This document shows, piece after piece, positions 43,589 through 50,694 of a DNA stretch of 64,000 bases. This stretch comes from JAGHKQ01 sp041920565 (GTDB taxonomy: Bacteria > Bacillota > Bacilli > Bacillales > Bacillaceae_G). Below the pieces are notes generated by a model. The model saw only the letters and a program-made list of their open reading frames with translations, made no database searches and had not been told where the DNA came from. The position numbers and the translations under genes are program-made. Numbering within the stretch: the stretch's first letter is position 1; the number at the start of each line of letters is the position of its first letter. The DNA is taken from contig JBHGXS010000052.1 of NCBI GenBank assembly GCA_041920565.1, positions 49,482 to 113,481 on the forward strand. Direction: 5' to 3'.

Positions 43589-45436
43589 ATGTGCGGAATT
43601 ACTGGGTGGATCGACTACACATGTAACTTAAATAATGAAAAAGAAATTGTTGCGAGAATGGCAGAAACATTATCGAAACGAGGACCGGATGATACGAATG
43701 TTTGGGCTGTTACGCACGGGGCATTCGGTCATAAACGGCTTGTGGTTGTTGATCCGGAAGGCGGCCGGCAGCCGATGACGCGCAGAAAAGGTACAAATAC
43801 CTTTACCATCTGCTATAACGGAGAATTATATAACACGGAAGATATTCGTAAAGAGTTGCTGCAAAAAGGATATACATTCCAAGGCCACTCGGATACGGAA
43901 GTACTGCTAACTTCTTATATGGAATGGAAAGAAAAGTGTGTTGAGCATTTAAACGGAATTTTTGCATTTGCTGTATGGGACAGCGAAAAGGAAGCTGTAT
44001 TTATTGCTCGCGATCGTTTAGGGGTAAAACCGTTATTTTATAAGGAGGATTTCGGACGTTTGTTGTTTGGCTCAGAGTTAAAAGCCATTTTGGCTCATCC
44101 GAAGGTAAAAGCCGAGCTGACACATGAAGGGTTGGCGGAAGTGTTTGGATTGGGACCGTCCCGTTCACCGGGACATGGTGTATTCGCAGGAGTAAAAGAA
44201 CTCCGTCCAGGGCATGCTTTGACATTCTCCAAGGACGGATTAAAGGTGTGGCGGTATTGGAATGTAAAAAGCAGCGTGCATACTGACAGCTTTGAAGAAA
44301 CTGTGGAAAAGGTGCAATTTTTATTAAAGGATGCTATTACAAGACAGCTTGTATCAGATGTTCCGTTATGTACATTTTTATCCGGCGGAGTGGATTCCAG
44401 CGCTATCACGGCATTTGCGGCGAAAGCTTATGAGCAAGAAGGAAAAGAGACTCTTCATACGTATTCCATAGATTATGAAGATAATGAAAAATATTTCAAG
44501 TCTAATGCGTTTCAGCCGAATGCCGATGGCCCTTACATTGATTTAATGTCTGAAACATTTGGAACGGTTCATCATCGCTGCGTTATTCCGACAGAAATAC
44601 TGGCTGACCGTTTGACAGAGGCTACCATTGTACGGGATTTGCCGGGCATGGCAGATATTGATTCATCCTTACTATGGTTTTGCCGTGAAATTAAAAAGGA
44701 TTTTGTAGTGAGCTTGTCAGGTGAATGTGCAGATGAAATTTTCGGGGGCTATCCATGGTTTCATCGCAAAGATGATTTAATGTCAGAAACCTTTCCGTGG
44801 ATGCGTTCTACAGAAGCGCGGGAAAATTTATTGAAGCAAGAGTGGAGAGAAAAGCTTAAGCTTCGTCAATATGTGCAGCAGCGTTATCAAGAAACGGTAA
44901 AAGAAACACCAGTGCTTGATGGGGAAAATAAGATAGATGCAAAACGCCGGGAGCTCTTTTATTTGAATCAGCTTTGGTTCATGACCACGTTACTTGACCG
45001 AAAAGATAGAATGAGTATGGGAGCGAGCTTGGAGGTACGTGTGCCGTTTGCCGATCATCGTCTTGTGGAGTATGTATGGAACATTCCGTGGGAGATGAAG
45101 ATGTACAATAATCGGGAAAAAGGATTGCTTCGTAAAGCGTTAGAAGGAGTATTGCCGCACGATGTATTATACCGGAAAAAGAGTCCATATCCAAAAACAC
45201 ATAATCCGCATTATACGAAAGCTGTAACGAAGTGGCTAAATCAGTTATTAGAAGATAAAAGTTCAATACTATATGTATTTTTTGATAAGAAGCAATTGCA
45301 TGATTTGATTGCAACAGAAGGAAAAGCATTTACGGTTCCATGGTTTGGTCAATTGATGACAGGGCCGCAGCTTCTGGCGCACCTTGCGCAAATCCATGTT
45401 TGGTTTAAAGAATACAGCATTAATATTAAGGAATAA
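43589..45436 (+). CDS. asnO: Asparagine synthetase, glutamine-hydrolysing (AsnO)
   Basis: A 615-residue AsnB-type enzyme. The mature N-terminal nucleophile cysteine is residue 2 (MCGITGWID). The N-terminal glutaminase includes RLVVVDPEGGRQP and NGELYN, and the synthetase domain has the ATP-binding SGGVDSS (about residue 265). It makes asparagine from aspartate, glutamine and ATP. ATG 43589 is required by the position of the cysteine, so the longer frame upstream is wrong. AsnO in B. subtilis is sporulation-linked. Confidence 0.95.
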   Translation: MCGITGWIDYTCNLNNEKEIVARMAETLSKRGPDDTNVWAVTHGAFGHKRLVVVDPEGGRQPMTRRKGTNTFTICYNGELYNTEDIRKELLQKGYTFQGHSDTEVLLTSYMEWKEKCVEHLNGIFAFAVWDSEKEAVFIARDRLGVKPLFYKEDFGRLLFGSELKAILAHPKVKAELTHEGLAEVFGLGPSRSPGHGVFAGVKELRPGHALTFSKDGLKVWRYWNVKSSVHTDSFEETVEKVQFLLKDAITRQLVSDVPLCTFLSGGVDSSAITAFAAKAYEQEGKETLHTYSIDYEDNEKYFKSNAFQPNADGPYIDLMSETFGTVHHRCVIPTEILADRLTEATIVRDLPGMADIDSSLLWFCREIKKDFVVSLSGECADEIFGGYPWFHRKDDLMSETFPWMRSTEARENLLKQEWREKLKLRQYVQQRYQETVKETPVLDGENKIDAKRRELFYLNQLWFMTTLLDRKDRMSMGASLEVRVPFADHRLVEYVWNIPWEMKMYNNREKGLLRKALEGVLPHDVLYRKKSPYPKTHNPHYTKAVTKWLNQLLEDKSSILYVFFDKKQLHDLIATEGKAFTVPWFGQLMTGPQLLAHLAQIHVWFKEYSINIKE

Positions 45437-45458
45437 GACAGCTTTTGGCTGTCTTTTT
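45435..45458 (+). terminator. Terminator of asnO
   Basis: AGACAGC with GCTGTCT, loop TTTTG, then TTTTT. Confidence 0.8.
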
Positions 45459-45592
45459 CTTTTGAAGAATGTACAAACACCCAGACCTTTTATGCCAAAT
45501 CACACATTTTTATTTTGATTATGATAATTGTACAAGCTTTTTTAATAGAAATTCATACTTTTATAGTATTTCTATTAATTGGAGGAACTATA

Positions 45593-47170
45593 ATGGCCAG
45601 AACAACGTTGACTCAGATGCTTAGAAATGCTTATTTAGAAACTTGTAAAACATTTGAGAAAGACACTCTATGGAATCCATTCCACCAAGGAGAATGCTTA
45701 GAAAAGCAAGATTCTGCCCTTAGTTTAACTGTTCCCCCTATCTCTACTCCTTCTTTAAGTACATTTCTATCACTCAACAAACCCGTATCACCCAAAGTTG
45801 TTATTGTCGGTGCCGGTCTAGCCGGCTTAACCTGCGCTTATCGTCTAAAACAGGCGGGAGTTTCGAGCACGGTGTATGAAGCAAATAACCAAGTAGGCGG
45901 AAGATGCAGTACACGTAGAGGAGATTTCTCAGCTAATCAAATTGTCGAACGAGGCGGAACACTAATCGATACGGAACACCAGGCTATTCTCCGGCTTTCT
46001 CGTGAACTCGGCCTTCAGTTAGATAATCTGCGTAAAGCTGAAGTAAAAGGGACTGAGCCTTTCTATTATTTTGATGGGTGTTCATATTCCTTCGCTGAAG
46101 CCGCTCAGGATTTCAAGCAGATTTTCCATAGATTACAAACAGATCTTAGATTTGCAGACTACCCCACGTTATACAATAGATTTACGAAGCGAGGATTTGA
46201 ACTCGATCACATGTCTATAGTTGACTGGATTAATGAAACTGTTCCCGGTGGAATCAACTCCAAATTTGGTCAGTTATTGGATGTTGCCTATAATATTGAA
46301 TATGGTGCTGAATCAAATGAACAAAGTGCCCTCAATCTTATTTATTTGCTCGGCTTTTCCAGAAAGAGACCGTTTCAACTTTTCGGATCCTCAGATGAGA
46401 GATTCCATATCCACGGCGGCAATGATCAAATTCCAACGATACTAGCAAAAAGATTAGAAAGCCAAATTGTTACAGGAACCCGTTTAGTTGCAATAAAAGA
46501 AAACTGTAACGGAAGCTATACTCTTACATTTCAGAATGCAACAAATACGTTAGATGTAACCGCTGACAAGGTCGTCCTTACAACTCCTTTTTCGATTCTT
46601 CGTACCTCGGTAGACTATAGTAAGGCAGGCTTACGGCCATTAAAGATTACGGCAATCGAGGAACTAGGTATGGGAACGAATACAAAACTTCACGTCCAAT
46701 TTCATAATCGCTACTGGAATAATCTTGGTTGCAATGGTGAGACATTTTCTGACAGAGGTTACCAAAATACTTTTGAGGCTAGTCGCGCACAAGCTGGTAA
46801 AAATGGAATTTTAGTTAACTATACAGGAGAGATTATTAGCACAGATTTTAATAGAGATACTCCACAAGAACAAGCAGAAAAGTTTTTGAAGCAGCTTGAA
46901 CCGGTATTACCAGGAATTTCAAGTAAATGGAACGGGTTGGCGACTAGAGACAATTGGTTGGAGAACCCATTTACCTTTGGTTCGTATTCATACCGGAAGG
47001 TTGGACAGTATATGAAATTTGCCGGTATAGAAGGTGAACGAGAGGGGACTAAGGGCAACTTGCATTTTGCTGGTGAACATACTTCCATTGAATTTCAAGG
47101 ATACATGAACGGGGCAGTGGAAAGTGGAGAGAGAGCAGCTCAGGAAATTCTTGGCGATCTTAAATGTTGA
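45593..47170 (+). CDS. Flavin-containing amine oxidase family protein
   Basis: A 525-residue FAD oxidoreductase. After about 65 N-terminal residues comes VVIVGAGLAGLTCAYRLKQA and EANNQVGGRC (Rossmann FAD fold), with the C-terminal flavin motif NLHFAGEHTSIEFQGYMNGA. This is the monoamine oxidase/L-amino acid oxidase class; substrate not readable from sequence. GGAGGA lies 6 bases before the ATG. No twin-arginine or Sec signal is obvious. It sits between two conserved blocks (asnO and amtB) and next to a transposon-like relic, so may be acquired. Confidence 0.8.
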   Translation: MARTTLTQMLRNAYLETCKTFEKDTLWNPFHQGECLEKQDSALSLTVPPISTPSLSTFLSLNKPVSPKVVIVGAGLAGLTCAYRLKQAGVSSTVYEANNQVGGRCSTRRGDFSANQIVERGGTLIDTEHQAILRLSRELGLQLDNLRKAEVKGTEPFYYFDGCSYSFAEAAQDFKQIFHRLQTDLRFADYPTLYNRFTKRGFELDHMSIVDWINETVPGGINSKFGQLLDVAYNIEYGAESNEQSALNLIYLLGFSRKRPFQLFGSSDERFHIHGGNDQIPTILAKRLESQIVTGTRLVAIKENCNGSYTLTFQNATNTLDVTADKVVLTTPFSILRTSVDYSKAGLRPLKITAIEELGMGTNTKLHVQFHNRYWNNLGCNGETFSDRGYQNTFEASRAQAGKNGILVNYTGEIISTDFNRDTPQEQAEKFLKQLEPVLPGISSKWNGLATRDNWLENPFTFGSYSYRKVGQYMKFAGIEGEREGTKGNLHFAGEHTSIEFQGYMNGAVESGERAAQEILGDLKC

Positions 47171-47187
47171 ACATCGTAGCAGAGCTT

Positions 47188-47221
47188 GCAGAAACCTCTT
47201 GGGGGTCTAAGTGGTTTCTGC
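47188..47221 (+). repeat. Hairpin just after the amine oxidase gene
   Basis: 9-bp arms GCAGAAACC and GGTTTCTGC with a 16-nt loop; no T run. It may protect the 3' end. Confidence 0.5.
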
Positions 47222-47274
47222 TATGCTGGTTTCCGTTAATAAGATGTTATGCCAATTTCACATGTATAAAACAG

Positions 47275-47309
47275 AAAAAAGACACTGATACATATCTAGT
47301 GTCTTTTTT
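47275..47309 (+). terminator. Terminator of the amine oxidase gene
   Basis: 12-bp stem AAAAAAGACACT with AGTGTCTTTTTT; 11-nt loop. Confidence 0.85.
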
Positions 47310-47416
47310 GGGGCAGAGGTATTCAAAGTATGAATCTATATCATGTTATGCCTGATATTTATTTTTATTAAATAGCCGAGAACACTCGTGATTTCAATCA
47401 TGAGATGAATCGGCTT

Positions 47417-47755
47417 CGGATACAGTCTACAACCACAAAATACTGAAGTGTATTGGTTGTGGATTAAGTATCCGACATGTTGTATAATTGAAATAGAACG
47501 AATTCAAGCGTGGTTGCTTGTTGCGTAAATAGAACTTGTTTGGTGGCTGTCGTTCGCCTATACCATTCAAAAGTCGCAAAAAGAACAAACTGTAAACCAA
47601 TGGTGACGAAAACCAAGCACCAAATCGAAAACAAGACTGCAAGACCATGCGAATTTCGTATCAACCGTAGGGACTACGGGGGTAGCCTTCTAAAATAACT
47701 AGCGGTTACGCTGGTGTTCGTAGGAATCTCGGCATTTCAATGCTGAGTAGTTCAA
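47417..47755 (+). mobile_element. Relic resembling an IS200/IS605-family element, no intact transposase
   Basis: The right side (47650-47755) reads CCGTAGGGACTACGGGGGTA, then ACTAGCGGTTACGCTGGTGT, then TAGGAATCTCGGCATTTCAA and an 8-bp hairpin ending AGTAGTTCAA. That order (GGAATC, hairpin, GTTCAA) is like the right ends of TnpB-bearing IS605-type elements, where the omega RNA is encoded. An imperfect hairpin at 47417-47474 (CGGATAC...GTATCCG) might be the left end. Between them no TnpA or TnpB domain is recognisable. It could be a non-autonomous derivative or a degraded copy. The family is an inference from the shape of the 3' end. Confidence 0.5.
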
Positions 47756-47781
47756 AACTACCAATAATCTGCGTTATGTAA

Positions 47782-47815
47782 CGAAACTTGCCGATCTGGG
47801 CAAGTTTCATTTTTT
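47782..47815. terminator. Terminator beyond the relic, on the glnK side
   Basis: GAAACTTGCC with GGCAAGTTTC, followed by ATTTTTT on the plus strand and preceded by few As; most likely acts on plus-strand transcription from the relic. Confidence 0.65.
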
Positions 47816-47878
47816 GTATAAATAAAAAAGCAGATAGTTTTTTAGTATTACATTTATAAAAATTATTCAGCGGATGGA

Positions 47879-48244
47879 TTACGGTTTATCGCTTTGTAAT
47901 GCGTCACAGCCTTCTTCGCCCGTGCGAATTTTGATGGCGTTGGCAATTTCGTATACAAAAATCTTTCCGTCTCCGGGCTTTCCTGTATTCAACACTTTTC
48001 TTGCTGTATCAATAACGGATTGAACAGGAACTTTGCATACAACAATTTCTATTTTAATGCGTTCGTGCATGTTGATTTTTCGTTTCATGCCGCGATATAC
48101 TTCCGTAAATCCTTTTTGTAATCCGCAGCCTAAGACATTGGAAACTGTAATGCCGCTCGCGCCGATTTTCGCCAATTCCTCTTTCAGCTCTTCAAATTTT
48201 TCCGGCCGAGTAATAATCTCAATTTTTGTCAGCTTGTCGCTCAT
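47879..48244 (-). CDS. glnK: Nitrogen regulatory PII protein GlnK (NrgB)
   Basis: A 121-residue PII-family protein: KLTKIEIITRPEKFEELKEE at the start, VSNVLGCGLQKGFTEVYRG leading into the T-loop, and the C-loop GKPGDGKIFVYEI. It binds AmtB and, in Bacillus, TnrA, signalling nitrogen state via ATP/2-oxoglutarate. The T-loop has a tyrosine in EVYRG, but Bacillus lacks uridylylation. Second gene of amtB-glnK (15-base gap). Confidence 0.95.
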   Translation of the reverse strand: MSDKLTKIEIITRPEKFEELKEELAKIGASGITVSNVLGCGLQKGFTEVYRGMKRKINMHERIKIEIVVCKVPVQSVIDTARKVLNTGKPGDGKIFVYEIANAIKIRTGEEGCDALQSDKP

Positions 48245-48259
48245 ACAATCACCCTTTTC

Positions 48260-49492
48260 TTATAAACTCTCATGATATGCTTTTTCGCCGTGCATTGTAA
48301 TATCAAGACCCAGTGCTTCTTCTTCTTCATTTGCACGTACTTGAGTAAATAAACCAACCACTTTTACAATCAAAAATGTTGCAAGGGCCGCAAAAGCATA
48401 TGTGGCAATGATTGCGATACATTGTTTTCCAAGCAATGCAGCGCCGCCGTAAAATAACCCGTCTGCTCCTGCGCTGTTGACGGAAGTGGTAGCGAATAAT
48501 CCTGTTGCAATTCCGCCCCATGTTCCGCCGATACCATGGCATCCGAACGCATCAAGCGCATCGTCGTAACCGAGCTTCTTCTTTAAATAAAACACGGATA
48601 AGAAGCAGACAGCTCCGCCGACAAGACCGATTAATATAGAAGATAGAGGAGTGACGAATCCGCAAGCAGGAGTAATGGCAACAAGTCCTGAAATAGCTCC
48701 GCTTACTGCACCGAGAACGGTAGGTTTTTTATTGACAATCCATTCGCATACAGCCCAAGCGATTGCCGCCATGGCAGCTGCGGTATTTGTATTGATGAAG
48801 GCTGTTAATGCTACATCGTTTAATGTAAGGGAGCTTCCTACGTTAAAGCCGAACCAACCGAACCATAAAAGACCTGCTCCTAATACAGTAAATGGAAGAT
48901 GATGTGGTGCGGAAGCATGTGCATCTTTGCGTTTACCAAGCATAATTGCCAATACGAGACCTGACACGCCAGAAGTAATGTGAACAACATTTCCACCTGC
49001 AAAATCAAGTGCTCCAAGTTCGCGCAGCCAGCCGCCTACGCCCCAAACCCAGTGAGCCACCGGATCGTATACAAATGTCGTCCATAACACGATGAAGAAA
49101 AGAAAAGCTGAAAATCTCATTCGTTCTGCAAAAGCACCGGAAATCAAAGCCGGAGTTAAAATAGCAAACATCAATTGAAACATCATAAACAAGTTGTGAG
49201 GAAGAGTGGCGCTGTAATCTTCATTTGGCGTAAATGTTACACCTTTTAATCCAACCCAATCCAAGCTGCCGATCAAACCCTTCCAATCTGGACCGAACGC
49301 CAATGAGTATCCGATTAAAATCCATTGAATAGATACTATCGCCATTGCTGCATAGCTATGCATTGTTGTGCTTAATACGTTTTTACTTTTGACCATGCCG
49401 CCGTAAAATAACGCTAATCCAGGTGTCATTAGCATAACCATTACCGTAGCTAAGAAAATAAAGACCGTATCTCCGATGTTAATTCCTTCCAT
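48260..49492 (-). CDS. amtB: Ammonium transporter AmtB (NrgA)
   Basis: A 410-residue Amt/Rh channel with 11 expected membrane segments. Family motifs: DFAGGNVVHITSGVSGLVLA (about residues 163-182) and DAFGCHGIGGTWG (about 320-332), which carries the second pore His. It imports ammonium at low external levels. GGGGGAA precedes the ATG. Controlled by nitrogen-response boxes upstream and paired with GlnK. Confidence 0.96.
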   Translation of the reverse strand: MEGINIGDTVFIFLATVMVMLMTPGLALFYGGMVKSKNVLSTTMHSYAAMAIVSIQWILIGYSLAFGPDWKGLIGSLDWVGLKGVTFTPNEDYSATLPHNLFMMFQLMFAILTPALISGAFAERMRFSAFLFFIVLWTTFVYDPVAHWVWGVGGWLRELGALDFAGGNVVHITSGVSGLVLAIMLGKRKDAHASAPHHLPFTVLGAGLLWFGWFGFNVGSSLTLNDVALTAFINTNTAAAMAAIAWAVCEWIVNKKPTVLGAVSGAISGLVAITPACGFVTPLSSILIGLVGGAVCFLSVFYLKKKLGYDDALDAFGCHGIGGTWGGIATGLFATTSVNSAGADGLFYGGAALLGKQCIAIIATYAFAALATFLIVKVVGLFTQVRANEEEEALGLDITMHGEKAYHESL

Positions 49493-49564
49493 AATAAAAA
49501 TTCCCCCATTCTAGTTTTCTGCTAAACTAAGAAATCATTTGTGTTTTCTAACATCGGCGCTTTA

Positions 49565-49581
49565 TGTTAGATTTTATTACA
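49565..49581 (-). promoter_or_regulatory. TnrA/GlnR box 1 of amtB-glnK
   Basis: TGTTAGATTTTATTACA matches the 17-bp TnrA consensus (TGTNANAWWWTMTNACA) at every defined position; 73 bases before the amtB ATG. TnrA activates nrgAB in B. subtilis under nitrogen limitation from a similar site. Confidence 0.88.
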
Positions 49582-49681
49582 TTTGTTGTTATATTTAGTA
49601 TCATATTCAATTTACATGCAATTATCAATAGAATTTTCAGAAAAAAACAAAGGTTTTTTATTTGGAAAAGCCTGCTTTGTA

Positions 49682-49695
49682 TGTAAGCGTTAACA
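49682..49695. promoter_or_regulatory. Perfect catabolite-response element (cre) site
   Basis: TGTAAGCGTTAACA fits TGWAARCGYTWNCW at all 14 positions. It lies about 190 bases upstream of amtB and just beside the second TnrA-like box. The target gene is not certain. Confidence 0.6.
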
Positions 49696-49697
49696 GA

Positions 49698-49714
49698 TGT
49701 TATTTTTTATAACA
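49698..49714. promoter_or_regulatory. Second TnrA/GlnR-like box
   Basis: TGTTATTTTTTATAACA matches the TnrA consensus at all but one defined position and forms the perfect inverted repeat ATGTTAT-N5-ATAACAT when one base is added on each side. It is 133 bases from box 1. Confidence 0.55.
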
Positions 49715-49845
49715 TGTATTATAATTTCGTTTAAATGCATAAAAATTACCTGTAAGATAGAAATGTGGATGCTAGAGAAATTGTGGTGGGGAAATTTATG
49801 TTATGTATGTTGAATAATAATGATAATTATTATCAATAATAATAG
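49715..49845. other. AT-rich gap with an orphan Fur box
   Basis: No gene. It contains the Fur-type operator listed separately, and TTATAA/TTATAA motifs. Confidence 0.5.
49821..49835. promoter_or_regulatory. Perfect 7-1-7 Fur-family box
   Basis: TGATAATTATTATCA equals the Bacillus Fur/PerR/Zur-type core TGATAATNATTATCA. The neighbouring genes have no evident iron function: amtB lies 330 bases away on the minus strand, and the DUF1540 gene ends toward it. The only plus-strand gene downstream is the AraC remnant. Confidence 0.7.
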
Positions 49846-49878
49846 AAAGAGGACAGCTGTCCCCGCTATCCTCTTCGT
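49846..49878 (-). terminator. Terminator of the DUF1540 gene
   Basis: On the minus strand GAGGATAGC and GCTGTCCTC pair with one mismatch, followed by TTTCTATTATT. Confidence 0.7.
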
Positions 49879-49885
49879 TTGCTGC

Positions 49886-50041
49886 TTATGCTTCCGGTTC
49901 GAATGTTTTGCAGTCTGTTTCTTCTTGTTTAGATGCTTGCTTGCCGGTGTGACTGACCACATAGATTCGGTCTGCGGCACATTTGTTTCCTTGCGCCCAA
50001 TATTTGCAGTTGTCTACTTCGCACAATACGTCTATTGCCAT
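49886..50041 (-). CDS. DUF1540 small cysteine-rich protein
   Basis: A 51-residue protein: MAIDVLCEVDNCKYWAQGNK, then CAADRIYV and DCKTFEPEA. The C-x4-C-x-YW-GN-C pattern and the terminal C define DUF1540, small likely metal-binding proteins found across Firmicutes. GAGGAGGTG lies 8 bases before the ATG. A longer plus-strand frame over the same bases has no ribosome site and is a shadow. Function unknown. Confidence 0.88.
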   Translation of the reverse strand: MAIDVLCEVDNCKYWAQGNKCAADRIYVVSHTGKQASKQEETDCKTFEPEA

Positions 50042-50290
50042 TGTTATACACCTCCTCAGTCATTAGCTTCGGCTTTTTTTGAGGCAGGTATACTTTATGG
50101 AAAATAATTAATTATATAAAACTTTTTATTTTCACTTCCATGTTTAACAATTTTTTCTTTCGTCGCAATTCTAAGCAGGCTGAGAGGAAGTGACAAAGGA
50201 CTTTGTTTCCCATACGCGGGAGCGCCACAGCATCAGTATCCCGCGCAGCCAGTTGCTTACATTCTAAATCATTATACAGAAGCATTAAAA

Positions 50291-50551
50291 ATGACTGATA
50301 TTGCAGAGCACATTCACTATCATGTTGATTATATTACACGATGTATGCAAAAAACGATGGGAATCAGTCTGTTGCAATATTTGAATGAAGTAAGGCTGGC
50401 TTCTACGAATGAGAAGATAAAAGAAATCGCAAAACAGGTTGGCATTCATGACGAAACATACTTTTCCCGTTTGTTTCGCAAAAAAGAAGGGATGAGCCCG
50501 CAAGAGTACCGCAGGATGCTGCAGCGTGAAGGGATTCGGCCTGACAACTAA
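50291..50551 (+). pseudogene. AraC/XylS-family regulator remnant
   Basis: An 86-codon frame beginning ATGACTGATATTGCAGAG encodes the DNA-binding domain (HYHVDYITRCMQKTMGISLL and AKQVGIHDETYFSRLFRKKE). The open frame extends upstream in phase, without a start codon, to about 50120, with AraC-linker-like sequence HQYPAQPVAYILNHYTEALK. The sensor domain is absent. A segment appears lost between LNEVRLA and STNEKIKEIA, where the family normally has about 7-10 more residues, removing part of the first HTH helix pair. It is therefore probably dead. Confidence 0.7.
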
Positions 50552-50600
50552 GAAAACAAGGAGAAGGACCATCAAAACAGTTAGGCAGATGAAGACAAGG

Positions 50601-50637
50601 AAAAAAGTGTACGAGTTTATGTTCGTACACTTTTTTA
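50601..50637. terminator. Terminator between AraC remnant and neopullulanase
   Basis: AAAAGTGTACGA with TCGTACACTTTT, 8-nt loop, followed by TT; symmetric and likely shared by both converging genes. Confidence 0.85.
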
Positions 50638-50694
50638 AATCCTAATTTAAAGATTTTATTGGCATTTATCGAAAGTCTCAATTTCCCGCTTGTT

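Noticed and set aside
47427..47664. Minus-strand frames in the IS605-like relic as genes
   Set aside because: No start signals and no TnpA/TnpB motifs; the DNA reads better as structured non-coding sequence.
47640..47755. Group II intron or riboswitch at the relic
   Set aside because: No domain V (GAGC...GTGAAAG-type) or known aptamer core is visible; the GGAATC-hairpin-GTTCAA order fits an IS605 right end better.
49820..50107. 95-codon plus-strand frame
   Set aside because: Antisense to the DUF1540 gene, starts in the Fur box, no ribosome site.
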